Below the pieces are notes generated by a model that saw only the letters and a program-made list of their open reading frames with translations, was not told the DNA's origin and made no database searches. Made by a program: the position numbers and the translations under genes. Below, in pieces: positions 1 through 8,432 of a stretch of DNA of 64,000 nucleotides (the first letter of the stretch is position 1; every line of letters starts with the position of its first letter). The DNA comes from Actinophytocola sp963729115 (GTDB lineage: Bacteria; Actinomycetota; Actinomycetes; Mycobacteriales; Pseudonocardiaceae). The DNA lies in contig CAVSMR010000027.1 in NCBI GenBank assembly GCA_963729115.1, positions 1-64,000 on the forward strand. The letters are read 5' to 3'.

Positions 1-1014
1 GTGCTCGGCTACGCGGCGCTGGACGACGCGTCGGCGGGGAAGACGTTCCTCGCGCTGGCCGGCGTGCCCGCCTCGCTGCTCGGCATGTGCGCCGCCGCGA
101 TCATCGTAGTGATCGCCGCCCTCTCCACCCGGTACGTGCGGCGGCGGCTGAGCTACGAGACCTGGCACGCGCTGCACATGCTGCTGTACGTGGCGCTCGC
201 GGTCGCCTTCCTGCACCAGCTGCTGGAGACCACGACGTTCAAGTCCTCGCCGGTCGCGATGGCCTACTGGTGGGTGCTGTGGATCCTCGCGGTCGGCTCG
301 CTGATCACCGGGCGGGTCGTGGTGCCGCTGCGGCGCAACGCGCGTCACCAGTTCCGCGTCGAGGCCGTCGTGCCGGAGGCGGACGACGTGACGTCGGTCT
401 ACGTCACCGGCCGCGACCTGCACCTGCTGCCCGCCCGCGCCGGGCAGTTCATGATCTGGCGCTTCCCCGGCCACCACGGCTGGTGGCGGGCGAACCCGTT
501 CTCGCTGTCCGCCGCGCCGAACGGCCGCTCGCTGCGGCTGACCGCCAAGGCCGTCGGCGACACCAGCGCGGGCCTGCGCAACCTCCCGGTCGGCACCCGC
601 GCGTTCCTCGAGGGCCCGTACGGGGCGTTCACGTCGTTGCAGCGCAGCCGGCCCGGCGTGCTGCTGGTCGCCGGCGGCGTCGGGATCACGCCGGTGCGTG
701 CGTTGCTGGAGGAGCCGGCCGGGGACGTCGTCGTGCTCTACCGCGTGCGCACCGACCGCGATGCGGTGCTGCTCAACGAGGTCCAGCAACTCGTCGCGCG
801 CCATCGCGGGCGGCTGCACGTGATCACCGGCCGGACCGGCGACGGGGTGCGCCCGTTCGAGCCGGCGGGCCTGCGCCACTACGTCCCGGACGTCATCCAG
901 CGCGACGTGTACGTCTGCGGGCCGGCCGCGATGACCAACACCGTGCTGGCGAGCCTGCGCGCGCTGCAGGTGCCCGCCCGGCAGGTGCACGCCGAGAAGT
1001 TCAGCCTCGCCTGA
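1..1014 (+). CDS. Ferric-reductase-like membrane flavin oxidoreductase, 5' truncated by the window edge
   Basis: Only the C-terminal 337 residues are present; the real start lies upstream. The first ~110 residues hold hydrophobic helices, with a His in HALHMLLYV and another in FLHQLL that could be haem ligands, as in ferric-reductase-like membrane domains. From ~115 on there is a ferredoxin-NADP reductase-like module: an FAD-binding stretch NPFSLSAAP, then the nucleotide motif VAGGVGITPVRALLEE and the C-terminal YVCGPAAMTNTVL. Such proteins move electrons from NAD(P)H through FAD to haem or to an external acceptor at the membrane. The natural acceptor cannot be read from the sequence. Family assignment is firm, substrate unknown. 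Confidence 0.85.
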   Translation: MLGYAALDDASAGKTFLALAGVPASLLGMCAAAIIVVIAALSTRYVRRRLSYETWHALHMLLYVALAVAFLHQLLETTTFKSSPVAMAYWWVLWILAVGSLITGRVVVPLRRNARHQFRVEAVVPEADDVTSVYVTGRDLHLLPARAGQFMIWRFPGHHGWWRANPFSLSAAPNGRSLRLTAKAVGDTSAGLRNLPVGTRAFLEGPYGAFTSLQRSRPGVLLVAGGVGITPVRALLEEPAGDVVVLYRVRTDRDAVLLNEVQQLVARHRGRLHVITGRTGDGVRPFEPAGLRHYVPDVIQRDVYVCGPAAMTNTVLASLRALQVPARQVHAEKFSLA

Positions 1015-1088
1015 CACATCCCTGACAACCGCCCGCCGTCCCCCTACGTGTGTAGAGGGTGGACGTGTCGGACGGCGAGAGGGATGGT

Positions 1089-2168
1089 GTGACGGATCGG
1101 CCCCGCCTCGAGGTACTGGACGGCCTGCGGTTCGTGGCGGCGCTCGCGGTCGTCGCGTACCACTTCACGGCGATGGACCGGGTGTGGGACATCCGCGCCG
1201 ACGTGGTCTTTCCCAGCCAGCCCGGCGCCTACGGGTGGCTCGGCGTCCACCTGTTCTTCCTGATCAGCGGCTTCGTGATCTGCATGAGCAGCTGGGGCCG
1301 CGGGGTCGGGCGGTTCCTGCTGTCCCGGGCGGTGCGGCTGTATCCGGCGTACTGGTTCTCGGTCGTCGCCGCGTTCGTGGTGCTGACGGCCTGGCCGCTC
1401 GTGCAGCGGCCGGCCGGCTGGGGCGCGGCGCTGGTCAACCTGACCATGTTCCACGAGCCGCTCGGGGTGCGCCCGGTCGCCGAGGTGTACTGGACGTTGT
1501 GGGCGGAGCTGCGGTTCTACCTGCTGTTCTCGCTGGTCGTGTGGTGGGGGCTGAGCTACCGGCGGGTGGTCACGTTCTGCGCGGTGTGGCTCGGCGCCGT
1601 GACGGTGCTCAAGGTGGCGGTGCCGGACGGCACGCTGCCCCACATCGTGCTGATGAGCGACTACGCGCCGCTGTTCACCGCGGGCATCGCCTGCTACCTG
1701 ATGTACCGGTTCCGGCCGACGGTGCTGACGTGGGGGATCGTCGGCGTCTCGTTCGTGCTGTCGCTGCCGGCCGTGCTGTACCGGACCGGCCTGGAGGCGA
1801 ACCCGGACGGCGCGGTGCCGCCGAGGTGGCCGGCGGTCGTGCTGCTGGCGGTGTGCTTCCTGCTGGTCACGGCGGTCGCGCTGGGCCGGCTCAGCTGGGT
1901 GCGCGGCCGCTGGCTGGTCGTCCTCGGCGCCACGACCTACCCCTTGTACCTGCTGCACCTGGAAATCGGCGGCACGATGCTGCACGAGTGGCAGGGGATC
2001 GTGCCGGCCCCGCTGCTCGTCGCCGTGGTGGCGGTGCTGATGATCGTCCTGGCGTGGCTGGTGCACCGGTACGTGGAGCGCCCGCTCGTGCCGCTGCTCA
2101 AGCGCGCGATCCTCTGGGTGGCCGGGCGGTTCAAGCGGGCCGAAGAGCCCGTCGCCGTTCGAGCGTGA
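1089..2168 (+). CDS. Acyltransferase family 3 (OafA/YrhL-like) membrane protein
   Basis: The protein has about 359 residues and many membrane segments. It starts RLEVLDGLRFVAALAVVAYHF, the usual opening of acyltransferase-3 proteins, with the catalytic-type His in VAYHF, and later has RLYPAYWFSVV and TYPLYLLHLEIG. These enzymes O-acylate sugars of the envelope or of secreted glycosides. I chose the GTG at 1089 because GAGAGGG ends five bases before it. A GTG at 1059 would add ten residues but has no spaced ribosome site. It lies upstream of a glycosyltransferase gene on the same strand, so it may act on the same glycoside or envelope sugar, but that link is only positional. Confidence 0.9.
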   Translation: MTDRPRLEVLDGLRFVAALAVVAYHFTAMDRVWDIRADVVFPSQPGAYGWLGVHLFFLISGFVICMSSWGRGVGRFLLSRAVRLYPAYWFSVVAAFVVLTAWPLVQRPAGWGAALVNLTMFHEPLGVRPVAEVYWTLWAELRFYLLFSLVVWWGLSYRRVVTFCAVWLGAVTVLKVAVPDGTLPHIVLMSDYAPLFTAGIACYLMYRFRPTVLTWGIVGVSFVLSLPAVLYRTGLEANPDGAVPPRWPAVVLLAVCFLLVTAVALGRLSWVRGRWLVVLGATTYPLYLLHLEIGGTMLHEWQGIVPAPLLVAVVAVLMIVLAWLVHRYVERPLVPLLKRAILWVAGRFKRAEEPVAVRA

Positions 2169-2295
2169 CGCGCCCGCTCTCTCCCACCTCAACGTATAGC
2201 GCGGTGGGGGACTTGTGGCAAGACCCCGGGCACGCCGCACAATTCGTGGCCGTGCGCCGGATCCGGCCACGGTTGCCGGCGACGGGGAATCCCAC

Positions 2296-3486
2296 ATGCG
2301 TGTGCTGCTGTCCACCATCGGGTCGCGGGGAGACGTCCAGCCCCTGGTCGCGCTGGCCGTGCGGTTGCGTGATCTCGGCCAGGACGTCCGGCTCGTCGCG
2401 CCGCCGGACTTCCGCCCGTGGATCGAGGGGCTCGGCTTCGCGATGACCCCCGTCGGCCCGCCGCTGCGCGAGGCCACCGCGGGCGCGACCGCGGAGCGGC
2501 CCACGCCGGAGCGCATGCGGCAGCTGGTGACCGACTCGGTGGCGGACCAGTTCGCGGCGGTCACGGCGGCCGCGCGGGGCTGCGACATCGTCGTGGCGGC
2601 GTCCGCGCTGCAGGTCGCCGCGCGTTCGGTCGCCGAGCGCAACGGCGTCCCGTACGTGTTCGCCGCGTACAGCCCGAACGTGCTGCCCTCGGCGCACCAC
2701 GCGCCACCGTCGGTGCCCCTGCCGGACCGGCCCGAGGGCAACGCCGAGCTGTGGGCGCGGGACACGCAACGGTTCGACGCGACGTTCGGGGCCGCGCTCG
2801 GCGAGCACCGGGCGGCGGCCGGGCTGCCACCGGTCACGGACGTGCGCGACCACATCCTGACCGACCGGCCGTGGCTGGCCGCCGACCCGGTGCTGGGCCC
2901 GTGGCCCGACCCCGGCGTGCCGGTCTTCCAGCCGGGCGCGTGGGTCCTGCCGGACGACCGTCCACTGTCGACAGAGCTGGCGGGGTTCCTCGCCACCGGC
3001 GAGCCGCCCGTCTACTTCGGGTTCGGCAGCATCCGCGCGCCGGAAGGGCTCAGCGCGGCGATGATCCAGGCCGCCCGGGCACTGGGCCGCCGCGCGATCG
3101 TGTCCCGCGGGTGGGCCGATCTGTCCCTTGTGGACGATGCGCCGGACTGCCTGGCCGTCGGTGAGGTGAACCAGCAGGCGTTGTTCGAGCGTGTCGCGGC
3201 GGTCGTGCATCACGGCGGCGCGGGCACCACGACGGCCGCCGCGCTGGCCGGTGCGCCGCAGGTCCTCGTCCCGCAGCTGTACGACCAGCACTACTGGGCA
3301 CGGCGGGTCGCCGACCTCGGCATCGGCAGCGCGCATGCGCCGGGCGCGCCGACGGCGGAGTCGCTGACCACCGCGCTCGCGAGCGCGCTGGAGCCGTCGG
3401 TGGCGCGGCGGGCGCGGTCGGTGGCGGCGACGATGCGTACGGATGGGACGTCGGTGGCGGCCGACCGGCTGCTCGCGTTCGGGTGA
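2296..3486 (+). CDS. GT1-family glycosyltransferase (macrolide/glycopeptide type)
   Basis: The protein has 396 residues and begins MRVLLSTIGSRGDVQPLVAL, the standard N-terminus of GT-B fold GT1 enzymes that glycosylate natural products. The C-terminal half carries the donor-binding block HHGGAGTTTAAALAGAPQV, followed by VPQLYDQHYWARRV. The acceptor-binding N-terminal domain (about 1-210) is too variable to name the acceptor. The ATG at 2296 is preferred to upstream in-frame starts because it places the family N-terminus exactly. No sugar-biosynthesis genes lie nearby, so it probably uses a common NDP-sugar to modify a lipid, a drug or a secondary metabolite. It sits about 130 bases after an acyltransferase gene. 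Confidence 0.92.
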   Translation: MRVLLSTIGSRGDVQPLVALAVRLRDLGQDVRLVAPPDFRPWIEGLGFAMTPVGPPLREATAGATAERPTPERMRQLVTDSVADQFAAVTAAARGCDIVVAASALQVAARSVAERNGVPYVFAAYSPNVLPSAHHAPPSVPLPDRPEGNAELWARDTQRFDATFGAALGEHRAAAGLPPVTDVRDHILTDRPWLAADPVLGPWPDPGVPVFQPGAWVLPDDRPLSTELAGFLATGEPPVYFGFGSIRAPEGLSAAMIQAARALGRRAIVSRGWADLSLVDDAPDCLAVGEVNQQALFERVAAVVHHGGAGTTTAAALAGAPQVLVPQLYDQHYWARRVADLGIGSAHAPGAPTAESLTTALASALEPSVARRARSVAATMRTDGTSVAADRLLAFG

Positions 3487-3532
3487 CGTGTCCACGGCGC
3501 CGCGCCGGCTCCCGCGTGTCAGGGTGGGACGC

Positions 3533-4558
3533 ATGGACGGGCCGCCGCTGCTCCACGTCGACGTCGACGCGTTCTTCGTCGCCGTGGAGCGGCGGGACGA
3601 CCCGGGGCTGTCGGGGTTGGCGCTGGCCGTGGTGGACCGGGTGGTCAGCTGCGCGAGCTACGAGGCGCGGGCGTGGGGCGTGCACGCCGGGATGCGGGCC
3701 GCGCAGGCCCGCCGGGCGTGCCCGGAGCTGGTGACCGTGCCGTCCCGGGCGGCGGCGTACGAGCGGGCGAGCGCGGAGCTGTTCGCGCTGCTGCGGTCGG
3801 GTGCGGCCGTGGAGGCGGGGTCGATGGAGGAGGCGTTCCTGGCGGTGTCGGGACTGTCGTGGGCCGACGCGACGGCTGCCGCCGCCCGGCTGCGGGATCG
3901 CGTCCGCGCCGACCTCGGCCTGCCGGTGAGCATCGGCGTCGGGCGGACCAAGCTGATCGCGAAGGTCGCGAGCCGCCGCGCGAAGCCGAACGGGATCGTC
4001 GTGGTCGACCCGGCGGCCGAGCCGGCCGTGCGCGACGCCCTGCGGATCGCCGAGCTGTGGGGCATCGGCCCGGCCACCCGCGACCGCCTGGCGGAGGCCG
4101 ACATCGGCACGGTCGCGGACCTGTCGGCCCGCTCGTTCCCGGAGCTGGTGGAGATCGCCGGCACCGCGATGGGCCGGCGGCTGCACCGGATTGCCACCGG
4201 CACCGACGACGCCACGATCCACCCGCCCGCGCCCCGGCGGTCCTACAGCGTCTCGCGCACGACCCCGGCCCGCCGCACGCCCGAGCCGTACCTGCGCGAG
4301 CTCGCCGCCGAGCTCGCGAGCCGCCTGCGGACGGGCGAGCACGTGGCCCGGCAGGTCCAGCTGTCCCTGCTCACCCCCGACGGCGAGCCGGCCGCCCGCA
4401 CACGGCTGCCGGCACGGACCGCGTCGGCCGGCGCGCTGGCCGCGGCGGTCGTGGCTCTGGCCCGGGAGCTGGGCCGGCCGGCTGCTCGCCGCGTGACGAT
4501 CGTCGTTTCGGATCTGGCGCCGGCGGTCCCGGCGCAAACCACGTTGCCGGGCATGTAG
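3533..4558 (+). CDS. Y-family DNA polymerase (Pol IV/DinB-like) with altered catalytic motif
   Basis: The protein has 341 residues with the Y-family palm start LLHVDVDAFFVAVERR (metal ligand Asp at residue 10). It also has the SIGVGRTKLIAKVASRRAKPNG segment, a helix-hairpin-helix region (IAELWGIGPATRDRLAEADIG) and a little-finger domain ending in LAPAVPAQTTLPGM. The second catalytic motif, usually SxDExxLD, reads SMEEAFLAV at 97-105. The metal-binding Asp is therefore Glu and the following Asp is Ala. The usual DinB segment after the first motif is also replaced by GLSGLALAVVDRVVS. It may be a low-activity or specialised translesion polymerase. The ATG at 3533 matches the family start. Confidence 0.85.
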   Translation: MDGPPLLHVDVDAFFVAVERRDDPGLSGLALAVVDRVVSCASYEARAWGVHAGMRAAQARRACPELVTVPSRAAAYERASAELFALLRSGAAVEAGSMEEAFLAVSGLSWADATAAAARLRDRVRADLGLPVSIGVGRTKLIAKVASRRAKPNGIVVVDPAAEPAVRDALRIAELWGIGPATRDRLAEADIGTVADLSARSFPELVEIAGTAMGRRLHRIATGTDDATIHPPAPRRSYSVSRTTPARRTPEPYLRELAAELASRLRTGEHVARQVQLSLLTPDGEPAARTRLPARTASAGALAAAVVALARELGRPAARRVTIVVSDLAPAVPAQTTLPGM

Positions 4559-4567
4559 GCGGGCCCG

Positions 4568-5407
4568 TTAGTCGCTTGTGGACAGCTGGCCGCCGGAGTG
4601 GGGGAGCTCGCGGAGGAACTCCGCGAGGGCGGCGTTGAACGCGGCCGGGCGTTCCATGTTGGGGTAGTGGGCCGCACCCCGCACCGTGACCGTGCGGCCG
4701 TCGGCGACCGTGCGGGCGAGTTGTTCGGCCATCGCGAGGTGGTCCGGTGAGTCGAGGTCGCCGTTTATGGTCAGGACGGGCACGGCGATCCCGGCGGCCC
4801 GGGTCCACGTGTCGGTCACCGGGAGCTGCCAGTCGCGTTCGCCCTTGGTGTGCTTGCTCATCGTGCGCCGGGCCATCCGGCGGGTGTGCCGGATGACGTC
4901 CGGGTCCACGTCCTCCGGCACGCGGTGCGGGCCCACCCCCAGCGACACGAACGCGTCGACCGAGGCATCCAGGTCGCCGGCCGCCAGCGCGGCCGACCAG
5001 CGGCCCAGCACGTCGAGCGTCCACGGGTCGCGGAACCTCGGCTGGCTCGTCCCGGCGCCGCTCACGACCAGCGCGCGCACCAGGTCCGGATGCTCCAGCG
5101 CGGTGTCCACCGCGATGCTCCCGCCCATCGACACGCCAGCGAGCACGGCCGGGCCGACGCCGAGGTGGGCCAGCAGCGCGGCGAGGTCGTCGGCGTGGCG
5201 GAACGGGCGGGTGGCGTTGTCCGACGCGCCGTGCCCGCGGGCGTCGGGCGCGATCACCCGGCAGTGCTCGGCGAGGATCGGAAGCTGCGCGTGCCACATG
5301 TGCTGGTCGAGGAAGCCGCCGTGCAGCAACACGAGCGGATCGCCGGCACCCGTGTCACGGTAGGCCAGCCGGCCGTCGTCGGTCTCGAGCCACGCGACGT
5401 CAGTCAT
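4568..5407 (-). CDS. Alpha/beta hydrolase
   Basis: The protein has 279 residues with a standard alpha/beta-hydrolase fold. The oxyanion strand is LVLLHGGFLDQHMW, the nucleophile elbow is GVSMGGSIA (Ser), the likely acid Asp is in LTINGDLDSPDHL and the catalytic His is in GAAHYPNMERP. The sequence resembles 3-oxoadipate enol-lactonase-like and general esterase members, but substrate cannot be assigned. The start ATG at 5407 gives MTDVAWLETDDGRLAYRDTG, a normal N-terminus. It is convergent with the polymerase gene; only nine bases separate the stops. Confidence 0.9.
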   Translation of the reverse strand: MTDVAWLETDDGRLAYRDTGAGDPLVLLHGGFLDQHMWHAQLPILAEHCRVIAPDARGHGASDNATRPFRHADDLAALLAHLGVGPAVLAGVSMGGSIAVDTALEHPDLVRALVVSGAGTSQPRFRDPWTLDVLGRWSAALAAGDLDASVDAFVSLGVGPHRVPEDVDPDVIRHTRRMARRTMSKHTKGERDWQLPVTDTWTRAAGIAVPVLTINGDLDSPDHLAMAEQLARTVADGRTVTVRGAAHYPNMERPAAFNAALAEFLRELPHSGGQLSTSD

Positions 5408-5564
5408 GACGACCAAGGTGTCACACCCCGCCGCGCCGCGCCGGGTCCGAAGTCGCGGTGTAGCGGATGTCGAGGCGACGTGCCCTCGTTCGACGTGGAC
5501 GTGACGGCTGGTCAGCAGGCCCGGAGCAGACCGGGCCCCAGCCGGAGACGACAGGGAGAGTGCG

Positions 5565-5930
5565 ATGCGGTTTCTGATGATGCACCGGCTGGACGAGAGC
5601 CGGCCGGAGGCGTGGAACCCCAGCCAGGAGTTCATCGAGAAGATGGGCGCGTTCATGCAGGACTCCGTCGAGAAGGGCATCCTGATCACGGCCGAGGGCG
5701 TGCACCCGTCGGCGAAGGGCTCGCTCGTGCGCAAGGGCGGGTCGTCGATCACCGTGACGGACGGGCCGTTCACCGAGGCCAAGGAGGTCATCGGCGGCTT
5801 CGGCCTGATCAACGCCAAGGACCGCGCCGAGGCCGTCGAGTTCGCCAAGCGCTACGCCGACCTGTTCGGCGACGTCGAGGTCGAGGTGCGCCAGGTCGTC
5901 GAGTTCGACGAGCTGCCGGACCGGTCCTGA
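5565..5930 (+). CDS. YCII-related (DGPF domain) protein
   Basis: The protein has 121 residues, starting MRFLMMHRLDESRPEAW and containing the signature TVTDGPFTEAKEVIGGFGLI with the DGPF motif at about residues 66-69. This small alpha/beta-barrel family is widespread in actinobacteria and often sits beside ECF sigma factors; none is adjacent here. Its biochemical role is not established. A clear ribosome site (GGGAGA) precedes the ATG at 5565. A GC-rich hairpin follows the stop. Confidence 0.92.
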   Translation: MRFLMMHRLDESRPEAWNPSQEFIEKMGAFMQDSVEKGILITAEGVHPSAKGSLVRKGGSSITVTDGPFTEAKEVIGGFGLINAKDRAEAVEFAKRYADLFGDVEVEVRQVVEFDELPDRS

Positions 5931-5935
5931 CCCAA

Positions 5936-5971
5936 CGTGCCGGGCCGCCCCGCCGCGCGCGGCCCGGCACG
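5936..5971 (+). terminator. Hairpin terminator after the YCII-family gene
   Basis: Thirteen-base perfect arms CGTGCCGGGCCGC and GCGGCCCGGCACG flank a ten-base loop, starting five bases after the stop codon at 5930. There is no U-tract, which is common for actinobacterial terminators. Confidence 0.75.
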
Positions 5972-6002
5972 CTCGTCACTCCCGGATGCCCGGAGGAGGG
6001 AC

Positions 6003-6812
6003 ATGCCCGCGGTCGGGTTTCTCGCCGCCGCGCTGTCCGCCGTGCTCTCGAGCGTGGCCACGCTCGTGCAGGCGCACGGTGCCCGCACCGCGCGGCACGG
6101 CGGCGTGTGGTACTCCGCCGGCCTGTCCCTCGACCTGCTCGGCTGGGCCATGGCCGCGTTCGCGCTGCGCTACCTCCCGGTGTTCGCCGTGCAGGCGATC
6201 GTCGCCACGCAGGTCGCGCTGACCGTCGTCGGTGCACACCTGCTGGCCACGAGCCGGGCGGGGCACATCCAGCTGCTCGCGGCGGGCGCGAGCGTCGCGG
6301 GCCTCGCCGTGGTCGCGGCGAGCGGCGCGACCGGGCGGCCGGCAGTCGGCCGGGGAACCGTCGACGTCGTGCTCGTGGTGGTGTTCGCGGTGCTGCTGGT
6401 CGCGCTCCCGCCCGCGCTGCGGGCCGGCCGGGCGGTGGGCTGCGCGGCGATCTCGGGGCTCGCGTTCGGCATGGTGGCGGTGGCCGTGCGGGCGCTGCAC
6501 CAGCGGCTGGACGACGTCGGTGCGCTGCTGCACGAGCTGCCCGGGTACGCCGTACCGGTGTTCGCCGGGCTCGGTGCCGTCATGTTCGCGCTGGCGCTGC
6601 GGCGGGGCGGCCCGAGCGCGGTGGCCGCGATCGTGGTGGGCGTGGAGATGCTCGTCGCGGGCGCGCTCGGCATCGTGTTGCTGGGCGACGGGTTCCGCCC
6701 GGGCTGGACCGTGCCGTGTGTGCTCGGCGTGCTCGTCGCGGTCGCCGGGCTCGTGGTCCTCGCGCGCACCGACCCGCGGCGCGCGGCCGGACCGCCGCGC
6801 ACCGTCAGTTGA
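6003..6812 (+). CDS. DMT-superfamily (EamA-like) membrane protein
   Basis: The protein has 269 residues, almost all membrane helices: MPAVGFLAAALSAVLSSVAT, then LLGWAMAAFALRYLPVFAVQAIVA, and further segments to VLGVLVAVAGLVVLA. The pattern of ~9-10 helices and the repeat-like architecture match drug/metabolite exporters related to EamA or to the actinobacterial membrane protein at the right end of this window. The substrate is unknown. The ATG at 6003 is preceded by GGAGGAGGG at ideal spacing, so the start is secure. The 3' end overlaps the small reverse-strand gene by eight bases. Confidence 0.85.
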   Translation: MPAVGFLAAALSAVLSSVATLVQAHGARTARHGGVWYSAGLSLDLLGWAMAAFALRYLPVFAVQAIVATQVALTVVGAHLLATSRAGHIQLLAAGASVAGLAVVAASGATGRPAVGRGTVDVVLVVVFAVLLVALPPALRAGRAVGCAAISGLAFGMVAVAVRALHQRLDDVGALLHELPGYAVPVFAGLGAVMFALALRRGGPSAVAAIVVGVEMLVAGALGIVLLGDGFRPGWTVPCVLGVLVAVAGLVVLARTDPRRAAGPPRTVS

Positions 6813-6966
6813 AGGTGCTCTTGAAGAAGGACACGACCGACCCGATGCCGTCGGTGATCCAGCCGAGCACGGTCTGCACGCCGTCACCCAGCTGTGTCGG
6901 GTGCGCGATCAGCGTGTAGACCAGGACAGCCGCCGCGATGAGCAGGAGCACCTTCTTGACATCCAC
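6805..6966 (-). CDS. Small membrane-anchored protein, 53 residues
   Basis: A short reverse-strand frame encodes 53 residues starting (GTG) with DVKKVLLLIAAAVLVYTLIA. That is a positively charged N-terminus followed by one membrane helix, then HPTQLGDGVQTVLGWITDG and an amphipathic tail ending FFKSTFN. The codon pattern is strongly GC3-biased, as expected of a real gene. No ribosome site is visible, but TATGTT lies seven bases upstream of the GTG, so a leaderless transcript is likely. Function unknown; it resembles small conserved actinobacterial membrane peptides. Its stop lies inside the 3' end of the DMT gene. Confidence 0.7.
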   Translation of the reverse strand: MDVKKVLLLIAAAVLVYTLIAHPTQLGDGVQTVLGWITDGIGSVVSFFKSTFN

Positions 6967-7030
6967 GTGTCGAACATAGGCGACGCACCACAGCGATGAT
7001 CATCAGCCCCGGTCCGCGTATGGTGCCGGC

Positions 7031-7585
7031 GTGTCGCACACCCAGGGGAGCGGGCCGGTGCTGCGCGCGGCGCTGCGGTCCGACGTGCCGGCGATCGCCG
7101 TGCTCATGCGGCGGTCGGTGCTCGAGCTGTTCCCGCGCTTCCACGACGAGCGGGAGACGGCCGCTGCCGCGCGGTACCTCACCGAGCCCGACACGGTGCT
7201 GATCGACGACGGCACCTACTTCGTGCACGAGGCGGGCGGGGAGATCGTCGCGTGCGGCGGCTGGAGCCAGCGCGACAAGCTGTACACCGGTTCCGGCGCG
7301 GCGCCCGCGGACGACCGCATGCTGGACCCGGCCACCGAGCCCGCGCGGGTGCGGGCGATGTTCGTGCGCGGCGACTGGACCCGCCGCGGCCTCGGCCGGG
7401 CGATCCTGGACCGCTGCGCGGCGGCGGCGCGGTCCGGCGGGTTCGCCTCGCTGGTCCTGATGGCCACGCTGCCCGGCGAGCCGCTCTACCGGTCGTTCGG
7501 GTTCCGCGAGGTGCGGCGCGCCGACGTGCCGCTGCCGGACGGCGTCGTCCTCGGCGGCGTGGAGATGACCTACCCGCTCCGCTGA
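7031..7585 (+). CDS. GNAT-family N-acetyltransferase
   Basis: The protein has 184 residues. The acetyl-CoA binding motif A region reads VRAMFVRGDWTRRGLGRAIL (about 117-136), with the R-x-x-G-x-G/A pattern, and motif B follows as LPGEPLYRSFGFRE. The N-terminal part (LRAALRSDVPAIAVLMRRSV) matches GNAT beta1-alpha1. The acceptor amine, small molecule or protein, is not recognisable. Start GTG at 7031; no strong ribosome site. It is tail-to-tail with the EI24-family gene, three bases between stops. Confidence 0.88.
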   Translation: MSHTQGSGPVLRAALRSDVPAIAVLMRRSVLELFPRFHDERETAAAARYLTEPDTVLIDDGTYFVHEAGGEIVACGGWSQRDKLYTGSGAAPADDRMLDPATEPARVRAMFVRGDWTRRGLGRAILDRCAAAARSGGFASLVLMATLPGEPLYRSFGFREVRRADVPLPDGVVLGGVEMTYPLR

Positions 7586-7588
7586 CGT

Positions 7589-8338
7589 TCAGGCCGGCGC
7601 GGTGACGCCGAGTGTCTCGCGCGCCACGAGCACCCCGCCGACGAAGCCGACCGGCATCGCGATGAGCGCGCCGAACGGGATCGCGCAGAGCAGTGTCACC
7701 GGCAGCCCGAGGCCGAGCGCGAGCGTGCGGCGTTCGCGCAGGACGTCGCGCCGCCGCCGCAGGTCCATGCCCCGCCGGTAGAACGCGACGGCGACGAGCT
7801 CGAGCGCGAGGAACCAGGCGGTCACGAACGCCAGCAGGACGGGGACGACCGTCTGCCCGACGATCGGGACGAACCCGGCGACGACGAGCGGGAGCGTGTA
7901 GAGGAGCGAACGCAGCACGAGGACCAGGCCGTCCCGCAGGCCGGTGCCGAGCAGCCACCACCAGGAGAGGTCGTGCTCGGCGGGCGCGCCACCGAGGCCG
8001 TCCTCGACCTGCTCGGCGATGTACTCGTAGAACGGCCCGCCGACGGCCACGGTCAGCGCCGTGAAGCTGACGAGCCCGACGACCAGCACCGCGCCGAACA
8101 CCGCCACCTCGACCGCGAGCCGGACCGCGGACCGCCAGCCCGCGCCCCACCCGTCGGCGAACGGGGTGAGCAGCACGGCGAGGTCATCGATCCAGTAGGC
8201 CAGCGCGACGATCCCGCCGAGCAGCAGCAACCCGGTCACGACGACGGGCAGGGCCCCGATGACCAGCAGCCGCGGCGACCGGAGCAGGATCGCCAGACCC
8301 TGCCCGAACATCCGGAGACCGGTGAGGAAGTCGCGCAC
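7589..8338 (-). CDS. EI24/CysZ-like membrane protein
   Basis: The protein has about 249 residues with four or more membrane segments, for example LLVIGALPVVVTGLLLLGGIVALAYWI and SLLYTLPLVVAGFVPIVGQTVVPVLLAFV. The layout and the motif GPFYEYIAEQVE fit the EI24 domain family, which includes the sulfate transporter CysZ. In actinobacteria this family is mostly uncharacterised. A GTG at 8338 (VRDFLTGLRMF) is the best start, since it gives the usual short cytoplasmic N-terminus. The gene is divergent from the sulfatase. Confidence 0.8.
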   Translation of the reverse strand: MRDFLTGLRMFGQGLAILLRSPRLLVIGALPVVVTGLLLLGGIVALAYWIDDLAVLLTPFADGWGAGWRSAVRLAVEVAVFGAVLVVGLVSFTALTVAVGGPFYEYIAEQVEDGLGGAPAEHDLSWWWLLGTGLRDGLVLVLRSLLYTLPLVVAGFVPIVGQTVVPVLLAFVTAWFLALELVAVAFYRRGMDLRRRRDVLRERRTLALGLGLPVTLLCAIPFGALIAMPVGFVGGVLVARETLGVTAPA

Positions 8339-8412
8339 GGGCTTACTTGTATCAGGGCGGCGGGTGGCCTGCCCACCGGTCGAAAATTCCGAACCAACAC
8401 CGTTCCCACGCC

Positions 8413-8425
8413 GTGTCGTCGACAC
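8413..8425. promoter_or_regulatory. Small dyad in front of the sulfatase gene
   Basis: GTGTCG and CGACAC flank a single T, a perfect dyad eight bases before the sulfatase ATG and in the divergent region shared with the EI24-family gene. It could be an operator; no cognate regulator is adjacent. Confidence 0.35.
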
Positions 8426-8432
8426 TTGGGGC

